A stretch of DNA of 64,000 nucleotides from Edaphochlamys debaryana (taxonomy: Eukaryota > Chlorophyta > Chlorophyceae > Chlamydomonadales), in NCBI GenBank assembly GCA_016858145.1, contig JAEHOE010000009.1:620001-684000 (forward strand). Reading direction: 5' to 3'. How positions within the stretch are numbered: the first letter of the stretch is position 1; each line of letters opens with the position of its first letter. A program made the translations under genes and the position numbers. The notes beneath the pieces are model-generated. The model was not told the DNA's origin, did no database searches, and saw only the letters and a list, made by a program, of their open reading frames with translations. Below are positions 45,795 to 55,688 of the stretch, piece by piece.

Positions 45795-46423
45795 CTGCGG
45801 GGGAGGGGGGGGGGCGGGGGAGGGCGGGGGAGGGCGAGGGGGGCACGGGTCAAGCTCATTATCTCCTGCTGTCTTCGGTATAGACAATGCTAAAGCTCTA
45901 GCCAGTTAAACAGAGTCCCACGGGTAGTAATGAGCCACAGCTTTGCATGGACAGGAACCCGACCCTCGGCATTCATCTAGGGTTGCACCCAAGGCCACAC
46001 CGGCTCCTGCTTTCGCCACTCTCTTTGCCACAACTGCGAACCTACTCTGGCGCATACATGTACACATTCAAGCCATTATGAAAGGCCTACACTGCTGCAC
46101 AAGGCTGACCTCGCGCTGCGGTCCTGCGAGACCTCGCTCAGACCTCGCTCCAATTGGCGTTGTGAGGAGCGCTGTCTTGGCTGAGATGTTGCAGCAGCGC
46201 TATTGCCCACTGCCAGTATTCGCGCAGCTGCACTGCGCCCGGCGAAGTCTGGAACTCGCCACGCGTCGTGTTCTGCGGCCCGGACGTCGTTGCTTCCAGC
46301 AATCGCATCGGTGAGTGTTCGCTGGCGGGCGGGTGCTTTGCCTCGCGTATAGCCTCTAGAACCGCTGGGCGTTCGGGCTCGTTGCCCTATGATGTGGAGA
46401 ACTTGACCCCTAGGGTTCGGTCG

Positions 46424-46642
46424 GACGGGACGAATGGAAGGAAGGGACGACCTTGACCTGGCGGCACCTTTACGCCGCTTCGACAGCCGGGGCAGCGCTG
46501 ATAGTAGGCCCCGTAAGTTTACTAGGCGCCCGGGCTTTGCTATCCAAGACGCTCGAGGACCGCCCGAGCGAGCCCGAGGACCAGCCCAGGACCAGGCCAG
46601 GACCACGCGGGTCCAGAGCGGGTCCATGCTCGTCCGCGTACG
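46424..46642 (+). other. Exon-like open frame with hydrophobic segment (copy 1)
   Basis: An open plus-strand frame after a TAG acceptor-like site reads GRDEWKEGTTLTWRHLYAAS, then a hydrophobic stretch (AGAALIVGPVSLLGARALL) and an acidic tail. The frame is kept in unit 2 (53057-53283) with few changes. It runs straight into the inverted module, so its end differs between the copies. No family recognised. Confidence 0.35.
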
Positions 46643-47306
46643 GTGTCCGCATCAGTGATGTATACCGGGGTGGCGCGGTTGGTAGAGCGCGGCGCGTGTG
46701 CGCTGGAAGCAATCTACCACAATGTCGGCGTCCGTCATCCTCCTTCCCACCCGAGCCCCACCCGCGAGCTCACCAGTTCAGTTAGCTCAAAGGCTGCGGT
46801 GAGGACGGTCAGCAGGATGGCTGCGAACGCGAGGCTGGTGTCTGCAGAGCTTGATTGGTTTGTCGTCGACGGCAGCATACGCCGCGGAACAGCAGCGACG
46901 CTCTGCGTCAGGAGGCACGCGAGGTGTCACACTCGGTGCCTAAGGAGGGTGCTCCGGCTACAGTGCGGCTGGCGGAGCCCTCGGAACCTACCGAGCTCAG
47001 GGCGCAGCCCATCGCGACGAGCGCCAGCAGGGCCGAACCGTTCTTCTGCAGCCGCATCTTCGCACGGGTTGCACGGCTCAGCTCTCGGCTCCTCGCGGGC
47101 TTGAGATGCGGCTCGTAACGCACGCAGGCAGTTCGATCGATTCCGGCGGTAGGCGCGGTCGGGCAGCTCGTGTCGCGAGGCAGGAGGTATGTAAGCTTAA
47201 GGTATGCACACCGAAGGTTTGGTAATACAGTAGCAGAGCGAGTTGCAGCAAGAAGATCGTCCTCCGCGCCTGCTTTCCGATCACTCAGTTTTGCCTGTTC
47301 TGCCCA
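46643..47306. repeat. Module inverted relative to its copy in unit 2 (copy 1)
   Basis: This ~660-bp block matches 53284-53875 as the reverse complement, while the flanks on both sides are collinear. Minus-strand open frames within it (46992-47057 and 46735-46878) reappear on the plus strand of unit 2. Copy 1 has about 45 extra bases at its left edge. Confidence 0.75.
46735..46878 (-). CDS. Possible 47-residue membrane microprotein (copy 1)
   Basis: ATG to stop gives 47 codons beginning MLPSTTNQSSSADTSLAFAA, with a hydrophobic middle (LAFAAILLTVLTAAF) that could span a membrane. The unit 2 copy (53693-53836) has the same start, stop and length with no indel. Of about 12 codon differences, roughly nine change the residue, so selection on the protein is not shown. 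A 22-codon frame ending at a GT donor (46992-47057, MRLQKNGSALLALVAMGCAL) lies upstream in the same module and could be a preceding exon, but the phases do not join simply. Confidence 0.3.
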   Translation of the reverse strand: MLPSTTNQSSSADTSLAFAAILLTVLTAAFELTELVSSRVGLGWEGG

Positions 47307-47941
47307 GTTCTGTCGTCGCCACCACCCTCCCGCGCCTCCCCAACTCCGTGGCGCAGTCCCCCGTAAGCGGACTCCCCTTTTAGAGCGGTCAACCACCCGG
47401 CGTGGCCCACGCCAACTCCGAACTCTGCAATCGCTGGTTCGGTCTTTCTCAGGACCCCTTGACCTGGGACTCCTGCTGCCCCCCACGCCGCTCTGGGCTC
47501 GTTGCTGTCAACCAACGGTTATGCCCGCGTGACACCGGCTGACTCATGGGGACGCCGTCTACGGTGCAGCTGCGGCGGCGGAAGCAGGAGCGAGTGCCTG
47601 GCACCTGCGCCTGGACGGGCGGTGCGTCCCGGGCCCCTGCGCGGGCGCACACCCGCCATCCCCGGGACTCCCACCGGAGCACTGATGGAGGCAGCTGACG
47701 TGAACAGCGCGTCAGGCGGGGGTGCGTGGGGAATGGAATCGACGGAAGCACGGGACTCGGAGGATGGGGGCAGGGGATGAGACGGGATCGCCCGGAGGAG
47801 GAGCCACGCGTCAGGGTGGGAAGGAGGGAAGCGGGTCTGGGGGAGTCGCATACTGGTACTTGAATTGCTCCCCGTATCACCAGCTGGGAGGACAGCCGTG
47901 CGTGCAAGCCGGCAACACGCCGGGGTGTGACTCCTGCTGCC

Positions 47942-50098
47942 GCACACTGGCGGCCCCGCTGCCGGGGGGGTGGAGCGCGGCCGAGTGGGGCGACGGGGTG
48001 CGCGTGGTGGCGGCGCTGGCGGCGGCGTGCCCTGGTCTGCCGGAGGAGTGGGTGGCGGCGATAGGGGAGCAGGTGGGTGGGGAGGGAGGGGTGGGCTGGG
48101 GCACGGATGGGTGAAGCATCAATCCCGTCTCCTTGAAGAGCTCTGACCTCACCATGGCGGCCTGACTGGTATTGCAGGTGTCATCGCCCTCCTCGGCGCC
48201 GCCACGGGTGCCCAGGTGGGGAGAGGCTGCCCATACCGCATCCTGTCGGCGCCCTACCCACTCAAGCAATGACCCAAACGCTCACCTCCTCCGTCCCCCC
48301 ATTTCCCCTCCCCTGCTGTGCCGTGCCGTGCGCTGCGTGCTGTGCCCCGCCTGCAGTGCAACCAGTTCCACGGCCCGCGTGCTGTGCTGGTGGGGGACGC
48401 GGCGCACGGCGTGACGGCGGCGGGGACCCCAGTGGGCGCGGGGCAGGGGCCATCGGCGGCGGTGGAGAGCGTGCGGACGCTGGCGCTGGTGCTGAGGGGG
48501 GCGCAGGTGGGGAGGGGGAGGGGGGGAGGGGGAAGGGGGGAGAGCGTGCGGACGCTGGCGCTGGTGCTGAGGGGGGCGCAGGTGGGGCTGGGTGGGGTTG
48601 GGGTTGGACCCTTGACATGACGTCAAGGGCGCAACAGTCGGGAAGGGGGAGGTAGGCGAGGGGGTGGTCAGCGGGCGTCTGTGTAGAAGGCATACGGCAC
48701 CGAGGGGCCGGGCGCGGGGGGGGGGGGGGGGAAGCAGGGGACTGGGAGGATGAACGCGGTCTGGCATGGAGACGGACAGATGGTGGGTAACCGCCCAACC
48801 GCTCTAACCACCCAACCGCCAACCGCAGGACGACCTGGACAAGGTGCCCGAGGTGTACTCCAGCGTCCGCAGCGACGCAGTGATGGCCATGCAGACCCCG
48901 GGGGGAAGGGGGAGGGAGGGGAGGAGAGGAGAGAGTGGGGGGGCGACAACAGTTGCCCGCAATCTGGGCCGGCCGGGGGCGAAGGCACGAGGGCGAACAA
49001 GTGTCACGTCACCGCTCTACGGTATCAAGAAGGCCCGGCGGAAGGCCAAGTCACGTATTGAGGGAGTGGGTCAAGTGCAGATGTGTGCGGGTAGAGCAGG
49101 GCCCCACTCGACAAGCGCTTCCGCCTGCCCATCCCGGCCCCCCAGGTGACCAACCCCGACGCGGGGCGGCATGTCAAGTTCTCCTCCCCCTGGTACTCCA
49201 TAGCGGCCTTCTTCGTGCAGGTGGGGGGGGGAGAGGGAAGGGGGGAGGGGGGGAGAGGGGCAGAGGAAGGGGGGAGGGTGCAGGGCAGGGGCGACAGAGG
49301 CTGGGGGAGGCGGTGGCAGGCAAGCAGGGCGGGGCGCAGCGTGGCGTGGGCTTTCATGGAGCAGGTGCGGGAAGGGGATAGCACAGGTAGATGGGGCTGA
49401 GGGAGCCGGCTTAAGGCACGCAGTAGGGTAGGCGACTGAGGAGGGCTCAGTGCCTTCCAGGCCGGCAAGAGCAGCGGCAGAGGCTCGCATTGCCCTCAAG
49501 CCCGCCGACTCACACCCTCAACCGCCTTCATCCTCCCCCATGCCCCCCTCAGTGCTTCCGCGCTCTGTCCCACTTCGTGGGTGCCGTCCTCTCCTTCATC
49601 GCGCCGGGGAGGTCCCTGTCGGCGCCACAGGTGAGGCGGCGGGCATAACCGTGGGGGCACCGCCGTCACCCCTCAAGCTCCGCCCCAAACCCTAACCCCA
49701 ACCTCCAACCCCCAACCCCCAACCCCCAACCCCAACCCAAGGTCGTGTCCCGTCTGGAGGACCGCCGGAGCTGATACAGCGAGGTCATGAAGATGCTGCA
49801 GGCACGAGACGTACGACACAGATCGGACGGCGACCCATGTGCACGCCCGGCTCCGTACGCTTCCCTTCCCTTCCACACTGCGGCCAGTGCGCTTCCTGCT
49901 CCGCCGCCCCTGCCTTAGCGCCGAGCGTGCCCCGTGCTATGCGGCTCCCCCCGTCGCACCCAACCCTCACCCCCATCGCATCCCACCCACCCGCCCCCCC
50001 ACCCCACCCCCCAGGGCTACGCCACCCCCGTTGTGGTTCTGGTGCTGGGCTGCATCGTGTTCGCCCTGTTCAAGGGCTACAGCAGGGTGCTGGCGTGA
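47942..50098 (+). pseudogene. 5'-truncated FAD monooxygenase pseudogene
   Basis: Second copy of exons 8-15 of the gene at 37752-43775, starting in mid-exon 8 (47942). Equivalents: exon 8 end to 48071, exon 10 48357-48507, exon 11 48829-48900 (3' end deleted with its GC donor), exon 12 49146-49220, exon 13 49553-49630, exon 14 49742-49801 and exon 15 50015-50098. Exon 9 has degenerated (its frame contains TGA and the acceptor is lost). Exon 14 has an in-frame TGA where the parent has a Gly codon (RRS-stop-YSEV against RRIGYSEV). The FAD-binding N-terminus is absent, so no working monooxygenase can be made. The end of exon 10 is additionally duplicated within its intron (48465 and 48540). Confidence 0.85.
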
Positions 50099-51956
50099 GG
50101 AGCGGGGGCCACGAGGGCTTGCAGAGGGGTTACGCGAGAGGGTGCTACCGCGTGGACCAGGGGTCTTTGCATAACAGGGAGACGAGCAGGCGGAGGAAGG
50201 GCTCAGGACGCAACCAAGTGGGCAGCTTCAGGAGGGACGGGAGGGGGCCAGAGGCTGGGAGGCTGGCGCTAGGCGTGGGTGGTCCCTACCGGTGGGGCTG
50301 AGGGATGGCCCGTACCGGTACGCTGGCGACAAGCAGCGCCGTCGGGTCAGCATGGGCACGCCACCACACGCAGAAAGGACACCACGTCGGCTGGGCCCTT
50401 GGGGCTGGGCCCAGGGCGCCAGACCCCAGCAGGCCCTAGGCCCCGAGGAACGGTGCATCCAGGCAATGCCTCGCGGCAGCGGATGCGGCGGGTGCGGGCG
50501 GCGGGGGTACGAGTACCGTAATGATCAGGGGCTTTACCACTGTGTTGGCGTGTTGTAGCCTGAGGAAGAACCGGGCATGGTTTTAAACGCAGGCCAGCTG
50601 GACGCCCCTCGACCAGTTTTGACGCATGGTGTGCGCTTACAAGCTGACGTGTGCAGCTAAATGCGAGGCCCGGGGCATGAGATGCGGGGGGGGGGGCAGG
50701 TGCTGTGTGCTTGGCTGGCTGGTCTCAACCTACCCTGCCGGAGCATCATTAATATGATACCCGATCAAGGACACGGACACCTGTGTTTTGAGAAGCCAGG
50801 AATGGCAAGGCCAGGCAGGGCTAGCGTTTCCCATCAGCCTGTGTAATGTCATCTTACTGGCGCTCGTACAGTCGTCATGCAGCGATGCAGGGGTGAGGCA
50901 GAGGGACCCCGCAACGCCCCGCCCAGGCCAGCAGCCTTAGGATGGCGTGGCTTGCATGAGCCTGAGGCGCAGGCTGCAGGGTCAAGGAGGGGCTGCAGGG
51001 CTGGCGTGCGGGCGTGAGGGGCGTGGCACCCCAGTAGTCCCCACCCTCCGCTGAAGCCGGGGGCTCACTGGATGTGCAACGGGAAGAGGCAGTAAGCCCG
51101 GCCTTACATCTCTGGTGGCCACCTGCCGAGCCCCTTGCAACTCTGCGGTCACCATCTGTACAACGCCTGACCCGGGCACAAAACCTCACTTAGCAACCCC
51201 GCCAAAAGGGTGTGGAGTCCGGCAGAGGTGACAAGTTGATGGAGGTCACTATGGAAACACAATGGAATCCACAAACCAACGGTCGTCGACATGCGCAGAA
51301 TGGTGCAAGCAACGAATGGTGCGAGGCACCGACAGAAGCCCAGAAGTCACTGTAACACACTCCTGTGCACGTAGGATGGCCTGCTCGGTGCGAGTCAGCC
51401 GGTAGCTGAGCACAAGACGCAGAATGAAACAGATGACCCGAGGCAGAGCCCCAATGTATCAAAGAAAGGAGCCTGAGTGCAAGGCCTAAACGGGGGCCGG
51501 GCGCCCGCGCGCCGGACCCCCGGACGCCCGCGCGCCGCCACCGCAACCACCAGCGCCGCCACAGGGGACACCGCTAGCAATAACAAGTTTCAACTCGTAA
51601 GGGCCCCCCGTTCATAGGCGGCTGCGCTTCACGCCCCGTTGTCTACAATACTCATCACTGCCGCCACCGCAACCAGTGGATCTCTGGCCCAGTAAAACTG
51701 GGCAAGGCCTAAACGAGGGCCGGGCGCCCGCGCGCCGGACCCCCACGCGATGCGGCTTCCTGCCACGTTGTTTTCTCGTCTCACCCCCGGACGCCCGCGC
51801 GCCGGACCTTCACACGATGCGGCTTCCTGCCCCGTTCAAATGCGCCGTTACCGTTACCGGATCCACCCTCGACTGCCGCCGCCGTCACCGACGGACCTGC
51901 ACCGCCCTCGACTGCCGCCGCCGTAACCATCACCGCCGCCCGTTCACACCGCCCGT

Positions 51957-52451
51957 TCACACCGCGTCGGCAACAGCGTCGGCGGATCCAGCAGCGACAT
52001 TCTCCACGTCCACAGCGGCCGCGTTGATGGGGACGACAGCATTGGCAGCGTTGGCAGGGCCTGCGGGCAGACGGACAGGGACCTTCAGCATGGTACCTTA
52101 AAGGAGCCCACCCTGGTGTCCGTTGGACGGGCCGTACTCTCCCATCCCCGAAGCGACCTTCGCTTTGTTGATGTTCACCGCCCCCCCTTCCAACCCTTTC
52201 GAGGTTACCCATGCTGGCTTCCTCCGCACATGGGCGGCTTGGCCGCCCCCCTCCCCACCACGACACACACGACATGCCCGTGGGATCCAGGGTTGGGCTT
52301 CGCTCGGGCTGCTCGGCCGGGTGCCAGTACTCCTCGCTCGCAATCGCTTCGCCGCGCTCTCATCACCCTCGCATACTACTCGGCTACCCACGACGGAAAG
52401 CTCACCCCCGTGTCCCCGGGCAGCCAGCAGTGGGGTGAAGGTACGGATGGC
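51957..52451 (-). CDS. 3' exons of an unidentified minus-strand gene (copy 2)
   Basis: Exons 52406-52451 and 51957-52060 match those at 45749-45794 and 45262-45365 in length, phase and splice sites. Changes such as AIRTFTPLL for AIRTFGPLL leave the frame open. Further up, on the minus strand, an open stretch in unit 2 (about 52515-52660) reads GATLDEFLSMQSCGSLPPSG and could be another exon, but it carries an interruption in unit 1 and does not join in phase. Function unknown. Confidence 0.5.
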
Positions 52452-53283
52452 CTGCGGGGGCGGGGGGCGGGGGAGGGCGGGGGAGGGCGGGGAAGGGCGA
52501 GGTGGGCAAGGGCGGGGTCAACCTCTCCGTCCTGAAATGCACGTCTTCGTTAGGGATCTTGCTAAACCTCCAGCCTGTTAATCCGAGGCCCGAGGGTGGT
52601 AACGAGCCGCAGCTTTGCATGGACAGGAACTCATCTAGGGTTGCACCGGCCGTTGCTTTCTCCACTCTCTATTGCCACAACTGCGAACCTACTCTGGCGC
52701 ATACATGTACACATTCAAGCCATTATGAAAGGCCTACACTGCTTCACAAGGCTGACCTCGCGCTGCGGTCCTGCGAGACCTCGCTCAGACCTCCCATGGG
52801 AGTTGTGAGGAGCGGTATCTTAGCTGAGGCCGCGCAGCAGCGCTGTTGCCCAATGCCAGCATTCGCGGAGCGCAGCTGCACTGCGCCCGGCGAAGTCTGG
52901 AACTCGCCACGCGTCGTGTTCTGCGGCCCGGACGTCGGCGTAGCAGCATCGGTGAGTGTTCGCTGGCGGGCGGGTGCTTTGCCTCGCGTAGAGCCTCTAG
53001 AACCGCTGGGCGCTCGGGCTCGTTGCCCTATGATGTGGAAAACTTGACCCCTAGGGGTCGGCCGGACGGGACGAATGGAAGGAAGGGACGACCTTGACCT
53101 GGCGGCACCTTTACGCCGCTTCGACAGCCGGGGCAGCGCTGATAGTAGGCCCCGTAAGTTTCCTAGGCGCCCGGGCTTTGCTATCCAAGACGCTCGAGGA
53201 CCGCCCGAGCGAGCCCGAGGACCAGGCCAGGACCAGGTCAGGACCACGCGGGTCCAGAGCGGGTCCATGCTCGTCCGCGTACG

Positions 53284-53875
53284 CAGAACAGGCAAAACTG
53301 AGTGATCGGAAAGCAGGCGCGGAGGACGATCTTCTTGCTGCAACTCGCTCTGCTACTGTATTACCAAACCTTCGGTGTGCATACCTGAAGCTTACATACC
53401 TCCTGCCTCGCGACACGAGCTGCCCGACCGCGCCTACCGCCGGAATCAGTCAAAATGCCTGCGAGCGTTAAGAACCGCAACGCGAGCCAGCGCGGAGCCG
53501 AGAGCTGGCGCCGCGCAACCCCTGCAAAGATGCGGCTGCGGAAGAACGGTTCGGCCCTGCTGGCGCTCGTCGCGATGGGCTGCGCCCTGAGCTCGGTAGG
53601 TTCCCCAGGGCTCCGCCAGCCGCACTGTAGCCGGAGCACCCTCCTTAGGCACCGAGTGTGACACCTCGCGTGTTCCGCGCGGCGAGCGGCGTATGCTGCC
53701 GGTGACGACAAACCCATCAAGCTCGGCAGACTCCAGCCTCGCATTCGCCGCCGTGCTGCTGACCCTCCTCACCGCAATCTTTGGGCTAACTGAACTGGTG
53801 AGCTCGCGGGTGGGGCTCGCGTGGGAAGTAGGATGACGGACGCCGACATTGTGGTAGATTGCTTCCAGCGCACAC
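53284..53875. repeat. Module inverted relative to unit 1 (copy 2)
   Basis: Reverse-complement counterpart of 46643-47306. Here its small frames are on the plus strand: 53530-53595 (22 codons to a GT donor) and 53693-53836 (47 codons). Confidence 0.75.
53693..53836 (+). CDS. Possible 47-residue membrane microprotein (copy 2)
   Basis: Same length and boundaries as the unit 1 frame at 46735-46878; reads MLPVTTNPSSSADSSLAFAA, then a hydrophobic segment and FGLTELVSSR. It is not clear whether this is a free-standing short gene or an exon with in-frame ATG. Confidence 0.3.
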   Translation: MLPVTTNPSSSADSSLAFAAVLLTLLTAIFGLTELVSSRVGLAWEVG

Positions 53876-54906
53876 CTGCCGCGCCTCCCCAACTCCGTGG
53901 CGCAGTCCCCCGTAAGCGGACTCCCCTTTAAAACGGTCAACCACTCGGCGTGGCCCACGCCAACTCCGAACCTCTGCAATCGCTGGTTCGGTCTTTCTCA
54001 GGACCCCTTGACCTGGGACTCCTGCTGCCCCCCACGCCGCTCTGGGCTCGTTGCTGTCAACCAACGGTTATGCCCGCGTGACACCGGGTGACTCATGGGG
54101 ACGCCGTCTACGGTGCAGCTGCGGCGGCGGCGGAAGCAGGAGCGAGTGCCTGGCACCTGCGCCTGGACGGGCGGTGCGTCCCGGGCCCCTGCGCGGGTGC
54201 ACACCCGCCATCCCCGGGACTCCCGCTGGAGCACTGATGGAGGTAGCTGACGTGGACGGCGCGTCAGGCGGGGGTGCGTGGGGAGTGGCATCGACGGAAG
54301 CACGGGACTCGGAGGATGGGTGCAGGGGATGATTGAGACGGGATCGCCCGGGGGAGGAGCCACGCGTCGGGATGGGAAGGAGGGAAGCGGGTCTGGGGGA
54401 GTCGCATACTGGTACTTGAATTGCTTCCCGTACCACCAGCTGGGAAGACAACCGTGCGGGGGGCGGCCGGAGTTTGCTGGAGGCTGGGCCGAAGTCCATG
54501 GATGACGGGTGGGCAATGGGCACCAAATGCGCACCAAGGGTGCCCGGCGCAGCTTACAGGGCTGGCAGCCAACAAGTGCGGTCTGTGCGCCCTTCCTGCA
54601 ATCGCCCGTCGCTCGTTCCACGCAGTTCCCTCACGAAGGCCCTTCGCGCCATCGCTGGGACGCGCTACCCCGGCGATTTGGCCCTCCAAGGGGGCTTGAA
54701 CGGAGCCCGTCAGGATGCGACAACAGCTTCAGATCTTCCGTGCGGGGCTAGGGTGAGGTGGGGTGGGGTGAGGTCACGGAGGACGTTGGGGACAGCTCCG
54801 CACGGGGCTGGGACTGTGCGGTCGGCACGGGGAATGTTGGGTTACCCTTAAGACCTCCGATTCTGTGACGCCTCGGCCTGCTTGACCCCTCCTTCCGACC
54901 CCCCAG

Positions 54907-55041
54907 GGCTATGTCATTCCCGTTGTGATGCTGGTGCTGGGCGGCAACATGTTCGCCCTGTTCGAGGGCTACTGCCGGCTACAGCAGGGTGCCGGCGTGA
55001 GGCGCTGGATGGAGCAAGAGGAGCTGGGAACCTGCGCTTGA
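54907..55041 (+). pseudogene. Relic of the last monooxygenase exon (third trace)
   Basis: Preceded by a CCCCCAG acceptor. It reads GYVIPVVMLVLGGNMFALFE, clearly related to exon 15 (GYATPVVVLVLGCIVFALFK). It has a short insertion near the end and reads past the parental stop to a TGA at 55039. No other monooxygenase exons are adjacent, so it looks like the remnant of a further, mostly deleted copy. Confidence 0.7.
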
Positions 55042-55688
55042 GGGGGCAGGGCAACCTAGACCCGATCCCAGTCCCGTTGTCGAGGGCGGAGGTGGAGGCA
55101 GGCTGGCAGGGGCAGACTGACGGTTGATGGAGCCTGATCGGCCCCTGCCTAGTCGGTTGTAACAGTGTTATGTCAGGCGATGGACGGTTGTGCTGTGGCT
55201 GTGGCATAGAATCCATGCAGCAAGCAGAAGTTAGCGGGAGAGGTCGAGGCTCATTCCGGCGCTGGGCTCAGTCGAGTTGTATCTCACTCTCGTGTGACGC
55301 CAGAGGCTTGCTCGGCCCTTGCTTGGGCCGTTGTGTGTAGTAGCACTAAATTCATCCAGCACAACACAGCACCGCACAGCTGCGAGAAGCTGCGCGCAGG
55401 CGGTTGTGTCATATTGTAGTGGCTGATGGGTGCGGTGCCCCTACTCCACACGGATGCTTAGATGCAGCGGTGCCAGCTGAAGCGGCCACTTTGACGTACA
55501 GCGGTACAGGCCACCTCACGGCGCCTACCACTGCTGTCTGCAGTCTGCGGCTGTACGCACGGTATCCATCCAGCACGGCTCAGCACTCAGCCCATGCTAG
55601 GGGTTGTGTGTACCGGTGGTAGTAGAGTCCATCCAGCCCAGCCCAGCCCAAGCAGCCTTACATGCCTTCCTCGCCGTCGAGCCTCCCC
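55042..55688. other. Intergenic region after the duplication
   Basis: No exons were seen. It holds the 3' flank of the minus-strand GDPD-like gene with a TGTAA-type signal at 55662-55658. Confidence 0.4.
55658..55662 (-). terminator. TGTAA poly(A) signal candidate (minus)
   Basis: TTACA on the plus strand, only 27 nt beyond the stop of the GDPD-like gene. It is close enough that a further signal may be the one used. Confidence 0.35.

Larger units (their letters stand above)
41590..47905. repeat. Tandem segmental duplication, unit 1
   Basis: Unit 1 begins within exon 8 of the FAD monooxygenase (near 41592). It runs through the gene's 3' end, the GC-rich palindrome region, a minus-strand gene end and an invertible module, and stops near 47905, where the sequence returns to a copy of exon 8. 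Landmarks recur about 6.2-6.7 kb downstream, for example 42158 with 48357, 44512 with 51205 and 46440 with 53082. The offsets drift because of indels in intronic low-complexity tracts. Confidence 0.8.
47942..54458. repeat. Tandem segmental duplication, unit 2
   Basis: Second unit of the ~6.3-6.5-kb tandem duplication, collinear with 41592-47905 apart from indels and the inverted module. It ends near 54458, where the match to unit 1 stops and unique sequence follows. A decayed third trace of the last monooxygenase exon lies at 54907. Confidence 0.8.

Noticed and set aside
46660..46720. tRNA-like stretch with GGCGCGGTTGGTAGAGCGC
   Set aside because: It resembles a D-arm, but no T-arm (GTTCGANTC) or matching acceptor stem follows.
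41523..55041. Transposable element explaining the repeated block
   Set aside because: The repeated units start and end in ordinary gene sequence, with no terminal inverted repeats, target-site duplications or transposase/reverse transcriptase frames; segmental duplication fits better.
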